This document shows positions 33,490 through 42,749 of a stretch of 64,000 bases of DNA, in pieces (position 1 is the stretch's first letter; each line of letters opens with the position of its first letter). The notes beneath the pieces are model-generated. The model was given only the letters and a program-made list of their open reading frames with translations, searched no databases and was not told where the DNA came from. This stretch comes from Marinobacter salexigens (GTDB taxonomy: Bacteria; Pseudomonadota; Gammaproteobacteria; Pseudomonadales; Oleiphilaceae). The stretch lies in the NCBI RefSeq assembly GCF_002806945.1, contig NZ_NIHC01000003.1, positions 1 through 64,000 of the forward strand, written 5' to 3'. Both the position numbers and the translations under genes were made by a program.

Positions 33490-34116
33490 ATGATCCTCGT
33501 TCATCACTTAAACGATTCGCGCTCACAGCGTATTCTCTGGTTGCTCGAAGAACTGGGCCTTGAGTACGACATTAAACGCTATGAGCGTGATTCGGTTACA
33601 CATCTGGCGCCACCAGAGCTGTTGCGCATTCACCCACTGGGTAAGTCGCCGGTCATTGAAGACGGCAGTTTCATCATCCATGAATCCGGGGCAATTATTG
33701 ATTATCTCATCAGAAAATATGCTGGAGACCTCCTGCACCCTACTCCTGAAAGCCGGGCGTATGAGCAATATGTGCAGTGGCTTCACTACGCTGAGGGATC
33801 GGCAATGCTTCCTCTGCTGTTAAAGGTTTATGTTGATCCTCTGGGAGATGGAGGTGCAGCTCTGCAGCCGCGCATAAACAGTGAACTCAATAATCATTTG
33901 GGTTTTGTAGAGGCTTCGCTGGAGGGTAAAACCTTTCTGCTAGACGAACTGTTCAGTGCCGCAGATATCCAGATGAGCTTTGTTGGGGAGATTGCAGGCT
34001 CGTTTGGCCTATTACACCAACGTCCTAACCTGACAGCTTGGATCAAGCGGCTCCAAGCCCGCCCAGCATACCAATCTGCCTTAACAAGAGGTGGCACCTA
34101 CCGTTTAGCCGACTAG
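33490..34116 (+). CDS. Glutathione S-transferase
   Basis: A 208-residue two-domain GST. The thioredoxin-like N-terminal domain has LNDSRSQRILWLLEELGLEYDIKRY and the glutathione-binding loop HPLGKSPVIEDGSFIIHESGAIIDYL (Ser in ES binds the gamma-glutamyl group). The helical domain follows from about residue 90, with FSAADIQMSF as the N-capping box. This type conjugates or reduces electrophiles with glutathione. ATG 33490 follows CGGAG. It is divergent from nemR, and the 252-bp gap between them holds operators E and F. Confidence 0.92.
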   Translation: MILVHHLNDSRSQRILWLLEELGLEYDIKRYERDSVTHLAPPELLRIHPLGKSPVIEDGSFIIHESGAIIDYLIRKYAGDLLHPTPESRAYEQYVQWLHYAEGSAMLPLLLKVYVDPLGDGGAALQPRINSELNNHLGFVEASLEGKTFLLDELFSAADIQMSFVGEIAGSFGLLHQRPNLTAWIKRLQARPAYQSALTRGGTYRLAD

Positions 34117-34134
34117 TATAAAACCTGTAGGCTC

Positions 34135-34181
34135 GATTGAGGTGTTTAGTGTGAATGGCAGATCCATTAAACACCTCAATC
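34135..34181. terminator. Bidirectional hairpin between gst and the RND pump
   Basis: GATTGAGGTGTTTA (34135-34148) and TAAACACCTCAATC (34168-34181) are perfect 14-bp complements, with a small ATGG/CCAT stem inside the loop. The element stands between two convergent genes and so is a likely transcription stop for both, though no U-run is evident. Confidence 0.5.
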
Positions 34182-34247
34182 AACGCCTTCCTCGTTATTC
34201 AGGATAACCCTGCAGTCAGCCTTACCGACATTATTCCCAGTGCTTTA

Positions 34248-37200
34248 TTAATTCACCGTCTCCGGATAGTCATCCACGGCAGGGACCTTCGCTCGCTGAA
34301 TAACGGCATAAAATACCGGCGTAAAGAGCAGCCCGAAAACCGTCACACCAATCATTCCGGAAAACACTGCAATACCCATGGCGTGACGCATCTCTGCTCC
34401 GGCGCCCGTGCTCAAAACAAGTGGAACCACACCGGCAGTGAAGGCAATTGACGTCATCAAAATGGGCCGTAACCGCAAACGACACGCCTCCACAATTGCC
34501 TCATAATGCCTTTTCCCCTGAAGATTCAGATCTCTAGCAAACTCCACCATAAGTATTGCGTTTTTACTTGCCAAACCAACAAGAACGATCAGGCCAACCT
34601 GCGTAAAGATATTATTGTCACCCGACACCAACCAAACTCCAGCAAGTGCAGAGAGCAACGTCATCGGCACAATCAAAATGATGGCGAAAGGCAATCTCAA
34701 ACTTTCGTACTGGGCTGCCAACACGATGAATACCAAAAGAATCACCAGCGGGAATACGTACACCATCGTGTTACCTGCCAATACTTGCTGATACGTCACG
34801 TCCGTCCACTCGAACGCTATACCCTCAGGCAGGCTTCGCGCCAACACATCCTCAATGGCAGTCTGCGCTTGGTCAGAACTATATCCGGGGGCAGGTGAAC
34901 CGTTTAATTCAGCCGTCGGATAGCCATTGTAGCGCATTACCCGATCAGGCCCTGTCGTGGCGTTTACAGTCATAACAGCAGACAACGGAATCATCTGCCC
35001 CTGCCGATTACGCACCTTCAAGTTCAATATATGCTCGGGGTCTAAACGTTTCTCGGCTTCTGCCTGGGCAATAACCTGATAGGTACTGCCGAACAAGTTC
35101 ACATCATTCACATAGACCGATCCAAGATAGACCTGCAGCGTATCGAACAATGACTCAACCGGAATCCCCAGCAGCATCGCTTGCTCACGATCAACCTCAA
35201 GATCAAACTGAGGCACTTGCACTCTAAAACTTGAATACAATCCCATCAGCGCAGGGTGCTTCCGCGCCTCATTCAAACTACTTTCGAGCGCGGCGAATAA
35301 CGCTTCAAAGCCCTTATTCGCTCTATCTTCAATCTGCAGTTTGAAGCCACCCGTGGTGCCGAGACCGAGAATGGGTGGTGGCGGGAAAACAGCGACGAAG
35401 CCCTCATCAATGCCCGCAAAAGCCGCATTCAGTTTCCCGGCAATTGCGCCGGCACTCAGTTTAGCCGTTTGACGCTCACTGAAGGCATCCAGCGGCAAGA
35501 AGACTATTCCGCTATTCGAGCTGTTGGTGAAACCGTTGATGGACAAACCCGGGAACGCGATGGTGTTAGCGACACCCTCAGTTTCCAAAGCAATCCTTTC
35601 CATCTCGCTCACTACCGCGGTAGTGCGATTCAGACTCGAGGCGTCCGGTAGTTGTGCTACCGCAACCAGATACTGCTTGTCTTGCTGAGGAATGAATCCG
35701 CCCGGCACAATGTTGAACAAATGACCGGATACCGCCGTCAACCCCACATAAAGCACGCCCACCAACACCGTGTATCGGATCAACTTTTTGATCAAAGCTT
35801 CATAGGCCTGCCCGGTTCGCTCAAAGAAACGGTTAAACGGTACGAAGATAAAACGCCCGAACAACCAGTTAATCCCCTTGGTCAGACGGTCCGGAGCGTC
35901 TTCATGGGACTTAAGCAGAAGCGCGGATAACGCCGGTGACAATGTGAGCGAATTAAGCGCAGAGATAACAGTCGAAATAGTAATCGTCAGAGCAAACTGC
36001 TTGTAGAACTGCCCCGACAGCCCGGTAATAAACGCTGTCGGAATGAACACCGCGCAGAGCACCAAGCCTATGGCGATAATCGGGCCTGTCACCTCGGTCA
36101 TCGCCACCTTTGTGGCCTCCTTCGGCGACAGTCCTTTGGCAATGTTCCGCTCAACGTTTTCGACCACGACAATCGCATCATCCACTACGATGCCTATCGC
36201 CAGGACCAACCCAAACAGCGACAAGGTATTGATGGAAACACCAAACCACTGCATGACCGCAAAGGTACCCACTAACGACACCGGCACGGTCACCAGAGGA
36301 ATGATGGATGCCCTCCAGGATTGGAGGAAGAGCACCACCACAACCACAACCAGAAGAATCGCTTCCATTAATGTGGTAATGACCGCGTCAATCGAGCCCC
36401 TGACAAACACGGTCGGGTCGTACGCTATCTCATAGGCAATGCCCTTGGGAAACGTCTTAGACAAACGCTCCATGGTTGCGCGCACACTGTCAGACAGCTC
36501 AATAGCGTTCGAGCCCGGACGCTGGAAGATAGGCATTGCAACCGCTGGCCTACCATCAAGCATCGCCTGAAGTGCGTAAGTGTTCTGGCCGAGCTCAACC
36601 CGGGCAACATCCGACAAGCGGCTAATGGCACCGTTGTCACCCACCTTCAGCACAATATCCCGGAATTCTTCCAAAGACGTCAGCCGCCCCCGAATATTCA
36701 GCAGCAACTGAAACTGGCTATCATCCGGCGCCGGTTCGGCGCCCAGTTGCCCCGCAGCTACCTGTCGGTTCTGCGCACGCACGGCCGCCACTACATCAGG
36801 TGCCGTTAAGCCGCGTGCTGCCAATTCATCAGGGCGCAGCCAAAGCCGCACCGCGTACTCTCCGCCGCCGAACACCCTTACGTCACCTACTCCGTCTAGC
36901 CGGGCAATCTGATCCTTTAGGTTCAACTCTGTAAAGTTCGCCAGGTAGGTTGTGTCACGATCGTCGTCGGGCGAATAAATGTGAACCACCATCGAAAGGT
37001 TCGGTGATGACTTTTCCGTCACCACACCTAGCCGCTGTACCTCCTCCGGCAAACGGGGCAGCGTGCTGCTAACGCGATTCTGGACTTGTACTTGCGCCTT
37101 GTCCAAATCGGTACCGAGCGCAAACGTTACTGTCAGCGTCATACGGCCATCCGCGGTTGCCTGTGAAGACATGTACAGCATGTTTTCCACGCCATTAATC

Positions 37201-37409
37201 TCTTCTTCCAGGGGCGAGGCTACGGTTTCAGAAATAACTTTAGGGTTTGCGCCTGGATAATTGGTCGTAACAACTACGGTTGGCGGAACCACCTCCGGGT
37301 ATTCGCTGATGGGTAGCAGGAAAAGAGACAGCCCGCCGCCGATCAAAATGATCAACGACAGCATGCTTGCGAATATCGGGCGATCAATAAAAAAGTGGGG
37401 AAATTTCAT
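34248..37409 (-). CDS. RND multidrug efflux permease, MexF/OqxB-like
   Basis: A 1053-residue HAE1-type RND pump. The N-terminus FFIDRPIFASMLSLIILIGG, the porter-domain pattern ANPKVISETVASPLEEEINGV and the proton-relay pair in VDDAIVVVENVERN are as in MexF, OqxB and AdeB. It exports drugs, dyes or solvents through a TolC-type outer-membrane channel using the proton gradient. ATG 37409 has GTGAGG upstream; the frame extends 7 codons further. It lies 10 bp after the adaptor gene. No outer-membrane channel gene is adjacent, so a TolC-like protein from elsewhere must be used. MexEF-type pumps often respond to electrophilic stress, in line with the neighbouring island. Confidence 0.92.
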   Translation of the reverse strand: MKFPHFFIDRPIFASMLSLIILIGGGLSLFLLPISEYPEVVPPTVVVTTNYPGANPKVISETVASPLEEEINGVENMLYMSSQATADGRMTLTVTFALGTDLDKAQVQVQNRVSSTLPRLPEEVQRLGVVTEKSSPNLSMVVHIYSPDDDRDTTYLANFTELNLKDQIARLDGVGDVRVFGGGEYAVRLWLRPDELAARGLTAPDVVAAVRAQNRQVAAGQLGAEPAPDDSQFQLLLNIRGRLTSLEEFRDIVLKVGDNGAISRLSDVARVELGQNTYALQAMLDGRPAVAMPIFQRPGSNAIELSDSVRATMERLSKTFPKGIAYEIAYDPTVFVRGSIDAVITTLMEAILLVVVVVVLFLQSWRASIIPLVTVPVSLVGTFAVMQWFGVSINTLSLFGLVLAIGIVVDDAIVVVENVERNIAKGLSPKEATKVAMTEVTGPIIAIGLVLCAVFIPTAFITGLSGQFYKQFALTITISTVISALNSLTLSPALSALLLKSHEDAPDRLTKGINWLFGRFIFVPFNRFFERTGQAYEALIKKLIRYTVLVGVLYVGLTAVSGHLFNIVPGGFIPQQDKQYLVAVAQLPDASSLNRTTAVVSEMERIALETEGVANTIAFPGLSINGFTNSSNSGIVFLPLDAFSERQTAKLSAGAIAGKLNAAFAGIDEGFVAVFPPPPILGLGTTGGFKLQIEDRANKGFEALFAALESSLNEARKHPALMGLYSSFRVQVPQFDLEVDREQAMLLGIPVESLFDTLQVYLGSVYVNDVNLFGSTYQVIAQAEAEKRLDPEHILNLKVRNRQGQMIPLSAVMTVNATTGPDRVMRYNGYPTAELNGSPAPGYSSDQAQTAIEDVLARSLPEGIAFEWTDVTYQQVLAGNTMVYVFPLVILLVFIVLAAQYESLRLPFAIILIVPMTLLSALAGVWLVSGDNNIFTQVGLIVLVGLASKNAILMVEFARDLNLQGKRHYEAIVEACRLRLRPILMTSIAFTAGVVPLVLSTGAGAEMRHAMGIAVFSGMIGVTVFGLLFTPVFYAVIQRAKVPAVDDYPETVN

Positions 37410-37419
37410 AATGATGACC

Positions 37420-38571
37420 TCACGATCCAACGCTTGAGTGCTGTGCTGTAGCCTGCAACTGAGCCTCGTCCAGCAATACCGGGGTGATGGTCATATCAGG
37501 GCCCACTTTGGCGACACCGTTTGCAACCAAGGTATCCCCTGGCGAAAGCCCTTGTTCTATCACCCGAAGAGCGCCCAAACGCTCGCCTGTTTTCACCGGC
37601 GTGTACCGTGTTTCGCCGCTGTCGCTCACGGTCAGCACGAAACGACTGTTCAGATCGGTCGCTACTGCACGATCAGGAACAACAATTTTCTGCTCTGCCT
37701 CAGCTATAGAGACCTGAAGCCGCGCAAAAGCACCCGGCACAAGCGCCTCTCCAGAGCCTGCTATCAACGCCCTGAGACGAATCGTTCCGGTATCTATATT
37801 GATTGAGTTGTCTACAAAATCGATCTGGCCGACGTGCGGGAAGCTACCCTCCCCTGTCAATTGAATCCGAACAACAGAACCCAGCGCGCGTTCCCGAACA
37901 CTAAAAAACCGGTACCACGTACGCTCATCCATATCGAAATACGCATACCTGTCCTGATTCGAAGTGATACTTGTGAGAACACTCTGGTTGGCAGATACCG
38001 TATTGCCGGCCGTAATATTGGCGCGTGAAACAACCCCGTTTATAGGGGACCTGATGATGGTGTAACTTAAATTTAACTCCGCTTCTCTGAGCTGCGCCCG
38101 TAAAGAAGAAACGATTGCACGTGCCTGCTGGCGATCAGACTCTCTCTCCTCCGCCAGTTCTTCCGAGATGGCTTTGCGAACCAGTAAGCGAGATGCCCGT
38201 CGTGACTCGTTTTCGGCCTGATCTAGTGCTGCCTGTGCGCGCGCAAGCTCAGATTGGAGCTGGCTTACCTTGGCCTCCAGTTGACGACCATCTAATTGAA
38301 AAAGTACATCGCCTTTAGTGACCTCCTCTCCCTCAACAAAAAGAACTCGATCAATAACGCCGGATATACGCGGGCGTAACATCACGTTTTCTGTGGCCTC
38401 AATACGCGTGGTGTATTTTTTTTGAGATTTAACCAACGTCTGGACAGCAGTGACAACCTCGACGGAAGGTGGCTGTGGTTCGCCTGGCGTATCTTGGCTT
38501 GAGCTGGCGTTCTCACAGCCAGACAGAATAAAACCCGCTAAAACCAGCACCGCAGATAGCCTTAAATTCAT
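37420..38571 (-). CDS. RND periplasmic adaptor lipoprotein, MexE-like
   Basis: A 383-residue membrane-fusion protein. The lipobox is LSGC (Cys19). IDRVLFVEGEEVTKGDVLFQLD is the first lipoyl half, followed by an alpha-helical hairpin (about residues 100-170) and SYTIIRSPINGVVSRANITAGNTV, the second lipoyl half. The beta-barrel and membrane-proximal domains complete it. It joins the MexF-like permease to an outer-membrane channel. ATG 38571 follows AAAGGAA. The gene starts the pump operon; a palindrome at 38721-38739 lies in its promoter region. Confidence 0.92.
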   Translation of the reverse strand: MNLRLSAVLVLAGFILSGCENASSSQDTPGEPQPPSVEVVTAVQTLVKSQKKYTTRIEATENVMLRPRISGVIDRVLFVEGEEVTKGDVLFQLDGRQLEAKVSQLQSELARAQAALDQAENESRRASRLLVRKAISEELAEERESDRQQARAIVSSLRAQLREAELNLSYTIIRSPINGVVSRANITAGNTVSANQSVLTSITSNQDRYAYFDMDERTWYRFFSVRERALGSVVRIQLTGEGSFPHVGQIDFVDNSINIDTGTIRLRALIAGSGEALVPGAFARLQVSIAEAEQKIVVPDRAVATDLNSRFVLTVSDSGETRYTPVKTGERLGALRVIEQGLSPGDTLVANGVAKVGPDMTITPVLLDEAQLQATAQHSSVGS

Positions 38572-38720
38572 TGACTCATTCCTTTTGACTTTACTTTCGA
38601 TAGGCGAGGCTATGGGACTAACCGAACTAACAATGGCGCGTCAGCCTGGGAGACCCAATAATGTGCGGGGGATTATGTTGAGAGGGAGCGGGGAGTAATA
38701 ATTACTAGCCAATATTCAAG

Positions 38721-38739
38721 TTATCACCTTGGGTGATAA
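38721..38739. promoter_or_regulatory. Palindrome in the RND pump promoter, candidate LysR site
   Basis: TTATCACC-TTG-GGTGATAA is a perfect inverted repeat, 150 bp upstream of the adaptor gene and 72 bp from the end of the adjacent LysR gene. Its T-N11-A form suits LysR-type binding. Related half-sites (TCACCTGCGTGATA at 40214-40227 and AGGTGATA at 40320-40327) occur upstream of the thioredoxin gene and of the broken gene beyond it. Confidence 0.45.
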
Positions 38740-38810
38740 TTTGTTCATCAGAAGGGAGATGCCTCATCAACCGGCCATGAGGGATGGCCAGTTGACAGGC
38801 GTCGAGGAGA

Positions 38811-39737
38811 TCAGCATTTCGGGGATGCCATGATTTCGTGCCAACGCTGTTGAAGGAGCCGCTCGATGTGCCCCCTCATCCAGATCACGCCGGGATCACG
38901 ATCATGACGTGCATGCCAGATCAGATAGAGGCTTGTGGGATCGACCTCAAATGGCAATTCCCCCATCCACAGACCATTTACAAAACCGCAATCCTGACTG
39001 ATGAGTTCAGGTACAGCAGCAATCAGATTCGTTTCCCTGAGGACCTGAGGAACGATTGAAAAGTGGTTGACCGTTGTTGCAATCCGTCTACTCAGCCCTT
39101 TCTGGTCGAGATAGCTGTCTACGAAGCCATGCGCATCCCCAGACATAGTCACCAAAAGGTGGCGCGCTTCGAGAAATTCCTCCATAGTGATTTTTTTCCC
39201 CGCGAGCGGATGATCTTCACGCATGGCCAATACATAGCCACCCTGAAATAGCCAGGTGCTGCGAAGGCTGTGATCATGCTGGTTCAGCATACCAACAGCA
39301 AGATCAACATGGGCTTCACGCAAATTCTCATGGGTGCCCTCGGGGGTATATGGGACAGCATGAACATCTACGCCCGGCGCTTCTTCTTCCAGCAACTTAA
39401 TTAGCGGGCGCCAGACCATTTCGACAATCATGTCCGTTACCGCCAGACGAAATTTTCTTTTCGACGTGCCGGGGTCAAACTGAGTGGCGCTAACGGCGTT
39501 GGTCAGTGCAAACATCGGCCCACCAACCTGATCCCAAAGGCTCAGGGCATATGATGTGGGCTCAATATTTCTACCTTTACGCACAAATACCGGGTCGTTC
39601 CAGATATGACGCATTCTGGAAATCGCATTTGACACAGCTGGCTGAGTCATTGCGAGCCGCTCGGCTGCCCGGGTAACAGAACGCTCTGTCATTATGGCAT
39701 CAAAAATATAGAGCAATTGGAGCTCTTGAGTTTTCAT
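38811..39737 (-). CDS. LysR-family transcriptional regulator
   Basis: A 308-residue LTTR of the NodD/LeuO-like branch, with the HTH in LQLLYIFDAIMTERSVTRAAERLAMTQPAVSNAISRMR (residues 6-43) and an effector domain beginning KRKFRLAVTDMIVEMVWRPL. The first methionine codon is ATG 39737; a TTG just before it adds one residue. It lies between the RND pump and a thioredoxin gene, all on one strand, in an arrangement like mexT-mexEF. It is therefore a plausible activator of the pump. The true inducer is unknown. Confidence 0.87.
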   Translation of the reverse strand: MKTQELQLLYIFDAIMTERSVTRAAERLAMTQPAVSNAISRMRHIWNDPVFVRKGRNIEPTSYALSLWDQVGGPMFALTNAVSATQFDPGTSKRKFRLAVTDMIVEMVWRPLIKLLEEEAPGVDVHAVPYTPEGTHENLREAHVDLAVGMLNQHDHSLRSTWLFQGGYVLAMREDHPLAGKKITMEEFLEARHLLVTMSGDAHGFVDSYLDQKGLSRRIATTVNHFSIVPQVLRETNLIAAVPELISQDCGFVNGLWMGELPFEVDPTSLYLIWHARHDRDPGVIWMRGHIERLLQQRWHEIMASPKC

Positions 39738-39802
39738 CAAAACATACCTGAGTGAATGTGCTATCGCTCGCTAGTCTACTTGAGGGCACGCTTCTATCAC
39801 CG

Positions 39803-40126
39803 TTAAAGATGACCTTTCACGAACGTGCGAAGCTGACTCAAACTGCTCGCCCCTGTTTGCTGGGCAAGAACACCTCCATCTCGAAAAAGTGCCAACGTCG
39901 GAATGCCCCGGATTCGCAGTTTCGCGGTAATTTCCGGGCTATCATCAACGTTTACTTTGGCAACGGTCAACTGTCCATCAAACTCGTCTGCAATTTCTTC
40001 CAGAAGGGGCGCGACGGTTTTACAGGGGCCACACCAAGGTGCCCAGAAATCAACCAATACCACCTGGTCACTCTTTAAGACGGCCTCGTCAAAACTAGCG
40101 TCAGTTACATGAATAACGTCAGTCAC
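39803..40126 (-). CDS. Thioredoxin
   Basis: A 107-residue thioredoxin with the active site WCGPC (Cys32, Cys35), the buried aspartate in LVDFWAPW, and the cis-proline in RGIPTLALF. It reduces disulfides in cytoplasmic proteins and can serve as a donor for NrdA. GTG 40126 follows GGAGG; the product begins (fM)TDVIHVTDASF. The Lys after the CGPC motif is kept. It is 65 bp from the LysR gene and may be cotranscribed with it. Marine gammaproteobacteria usually have a main trxA next to rho, so this may be a second, stress-linked copy. Confidence 0.93.
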   Translation of the reverse strand: MTDVIHVTDASFDEAVLKSDQVVLVDFWAPWCGPCKTVAPLLEEIADEFDGQLTVAKVNVDDSPEITAKLRIRGIPTLALFRDGGVLAQQTGASSLSQLRTFVKGHL

Positions 40127-40452
40127 CTCAAATCCTCCCGTAATGTCATAACGTCTCTCTACTATGTGACCGACTTACCGGGGATACCAATTTCACGAAC
40201 ATATAAATTGTATTCACCTGCGTGATACCGACGAGAAGCCCTGCGATATAGTCCCTGTCTGTTTGGGTCGGGGGAAACTGTCGTTATCAGTAGAGATTGC
40301 AAGCGCCTGACATAACCTCAGGTGATATATCGCATACTGATTCCGAATTATTCACTCACGCTCCTAAACCACATACTTCCCTCCATCTGGTCTCGAGTCA
40401 CTTATGACATCGGGATGTACATTTATTCATGTGAAGATTGGAGAAGAGAATT
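40127..40452. other. Intergenic region between divergent thioredoxin and broken exported-protein genes
   Basis: This 326-bp gap has no convincing reading frame. It holds two sequences related to the palindrome of the RND pump promoter (40211-40227 and 40320-40327) and must include promoters for both flanking genes. No RNA structure was recognised. Confidence 0.4.
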
Positions 40453-40756
40453 ATGCGCAAGACTGCCCTGCTCACTATTGCATCCCTCGTGGCAATCACA
40501 GCCCTGCCTGTACAGGCATCTCTGGCAGACCGGAAATCAGACGAGGCAAGAGTAGAGCCAGCCGAACCGGCTCCATACAGCGGCCAAACTGTGATTCGAG
40601 GTGAAATACAGTCTGGAAGGCATCGTTAAACAAGAAGCGTTTGATTTTTTGCGAGGCACCAAGGATGGTGCGTTTTCAAAGCCCCCCAAGTTGATCAGGC
40701 GGGACAGAACAGAATACGACGACCAGATCAGCGCACAACTGAATACCACGGCATAA
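40453..40756 (+). pseudogene. Frameshifted small exported-protein gene
   Basis: ATG 40453, with GGAGAAG upstream, opens a frame with a clear signal peptide (MRKTALLTIASLVAITALPV). It ends at TAA 40627-40629 after 58 codons. In the +1 frame, coding-like sequence goes on from about 40595 (FEVKYSLEGIVKQEAFDFLR) to TAA 40754-40756. Joining them near 40592-40610 would give about 100 residues. A further coding-like patch in the first frame (KLPVAGERYTPEGMKEGSLL, from 40798) reaches the glmS end. I do not recognise the family. It could be a real frameshift in the genome or a sequencing error. Confidence 0.5.
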
Positions 40757-40862
40757 TCACGCCAAACAGCTTCCCAGATTAGATACACCGATCGCACAAA
40801 CTGCCGGTGGCGGGCGAACGCTACACCCCAGAAGGCATGAAAGAAGGCAGTCTGCTGTTGGC

Positions 40863-42695
40863 TTATTCCACCGTCACGCTTTTTGCGAGATTTCTGGGTT
40901 GGTCCACATCTGTGCCTTTGAGCACAGCAACGTGATACGACAGCAACTGCAGCGGCACGGTATAAACAATCGGCGCGGTTATTTCGTGTACTTCGGGGAG
41001 CTGCACCACGTGGATATTATCTTCCGGCTTTATGTTCGCCGCACGATCCGCAAACACGAACAGTTCACCGCCCCTGGCGCGCACTTCTTCAAGGTTCGAT
41101 TTCAGCTTCTCGGCCATATGGTTATTGGGGGCGACTGTAACAACTGGCATTTCACTATCTACCAATGCCAGCGGGCCGTGTTTGAGCTCACCAGCAGGGT
41201 AAGCTTCAGCATGAATATAGGAAATTTCTTTCAGCTTCAGGGCGCCTTCCATCGCTACCGGGAATTGGGAACCTCGGCCCAGGAACAGGGAGTGGTTTTT
41301 ATCCATGAAGCGCATGGAGATGTCTGCGATTTCGCTTTCCAGTGCCAGCACATCGTTAACCTGGCCAGGCACGAGGTGAAGCGCCTTGACGATCTCGGCT
41401 TCCCGATCTTCACTCAATCCGTTCTTGCGCGCCAATGCCAGGGTAAAGATAAGCAATGCTGTGAGCTGGGTGGTAAATGCTTTAGTGGAAGCTACGCCAA
41501 TTTCCGGGCCAGCCTGGGTCATGATCACCAGGTCGGATTCCCGTACCAGCGTGCTCCCTGGCACGTTGCAGATTGCCAAAGCAGCGCGAAATCCTGCTTT
41601 TTTGGCCTGACGCAGGGCGGCGAGAGTGTCTGCGGTTTCGCCAGACTGTGAGATGCACAAAAACAGCGTGTCTTTCTGGATCACATGCTTGCGATAGCGA
41701 AACTCGGAGGCGACTTCTACAGAGCAGGGTACACCGGCCAGATCTTCAATCCAGTAGCGAGCCACCATACCAGCGTGGTAACTGGTGCCACAGGCAATGA
41801 TCTGCACGTGGCGGACATCTTGTAGCAGGTTACCAGCCTCGGTTCCCAGCGCCTGCTCAAGTACATGGTCCCCAGTTACACGGCCTTCCATAGTGGCCTT
41901 GATAACTCTGGGCTGCTCATGAATCTCTTTGAGCATGTAGTGGCGGTATTCACCTTTGTCTGCAGAGTCTGCGCTGTGTTCGAAGCGGTTGATTTTACGT
42001 TCAACAGGCGCACCCTCACGGTTATGAATCTCGATGCTGTCCTTGCGGATATCGGCAAGATCGCCTTCTTCGAGAAACATGAAGCGGTCGGTCACGGGCA
42101 GCAATGCAAGCTGGTCGGAGGCTATAAAATTTTCGCCAATACCGACGCCAACAACCAGCGGGCTACCTTCACGGCAAACCACCATGTGGTCGGGTTCGTC
42201 AGCATGTACCACGGCCAGCGCATAAGCACCCCGCAGGCGGGTAACGGAGGTTTTCACTGCTTCGTACAGCTTGCCCAGCTCGCGGTAGTTCTTTTCTATC
42301 AAATGCACAACAACTTCTGTGTCGGTCTCCGAGGTAAACTCGTAGCCATCGGCCTTGAGCTCTTCCCGTAATTCCTGGTAGTTCTCGATGATACCGTTGT
42401 GCACTATGGCCAGGCGGTTGCCAGACATGTGTGGGTGAGCATTAAGCTGTGACGGCTCACCATGGGTTGCCCAGCGAGTGTGAGCAATGCCCAGATAGCC
42501 GGAGAGCGGGTTGGCTTCAATGGCAGCCGCAAGTGACGCTACCTTGCCCACTTCCCGGGCGCGCTGAACAGCGCTCTTGCCGTCCAATACGGCCATACCG
42601 GCAGAATCATATCCCCGGTATTCCAAGCGGCGCAGGCCCTCAAGAAGAATGCCCTGAACGTCCCGTTCCGAAACTGCACCTACAATGCCACACAT
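40863..42695 (-). CDS. glmS: Glutamine--fructose-6-phosphate aminotransferase (isomerising)
   Basis: A 610-residue GlmS, which makes glucosamine-6-phosphate from fructose-6-phosphate and glutamine, the first step to UDP-GlcNAc for peptidoglycan and lipopolysaccharide. The nucleophile Cys2 follows the start ([11 protein letters not shown]), with the glutaminase loop [11 protein letters not shown]. Two SIS domains follow ([17 protein letters not shown], and [42 protein letters not shown]). The C-terminus ends in NLAKSVTVE as usual. It lies 54 bp after glmU. I see no glmS ribozyme, which is a Gram-positive feature. Confidence 0.97.
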   Translation of the reverse strand: MCGIVGAVSERDVQGILLEGLRRLEYRGYDSAGMAVLDGKSAVQRAREVGKVASLAAAIEANPLSGYLGIAHTRWATHGEPSQLNAHPHMSGNRLAIVHNGIIENYQELREELKADGYEFTSETDTEVVVHLIEKNYRELGKLYEAVKTSVTRLRGAYALAVVHADEPDHMVVCREGSPLVVGVGIGENFIASDQLALLPVTDRFMFLEEGDLADIRKDSIEIHNREGAPVERKINRFEHSADSADKGEYRHYMLKEIHEQPRVIKATMEGRVTGDHVLEQALGTEAGNLLQDVRHVQIIACGTSYHAGMVARYWIEDLAGVPCSVEVASEFRYRKHVIQKDTLFLCISQSGETADTLAALRQAKKAGFRAALAICNVPGSTLVRESDLVIMTQAGPEIGVASTKAFTTQLTALLIFTLALARKNGLSEDREAEIVKALHLVPGQVNDVLALESEIADISMRFMDKNHSLFLGRGSQFPVAMEGALKLKEISYIHAEAYPAGELKHGPLALVDSEMPVVTVAPNNHMAEKLKSNLEEVRARGGELFVFADRAANIKPEDNIHVVQLPEVHEITAPIVYTVPLQLLSYHVAVLKGTDVDQPRNLAKSVTVE

Positions 42696-42749
42696 GCTGT
42701 CTGTCCTGTTCGTGATAAATAATCGTGGTAAAACTCTGGAGAGCTGTGA

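Noticed and set aside
40537..40797. An 86-codon minus-strand ORF downstream of glmS
   Set aside because: It is antisense to the two coding-like frames of the broken exported-protein gene and has no motif or ribosome site of note.
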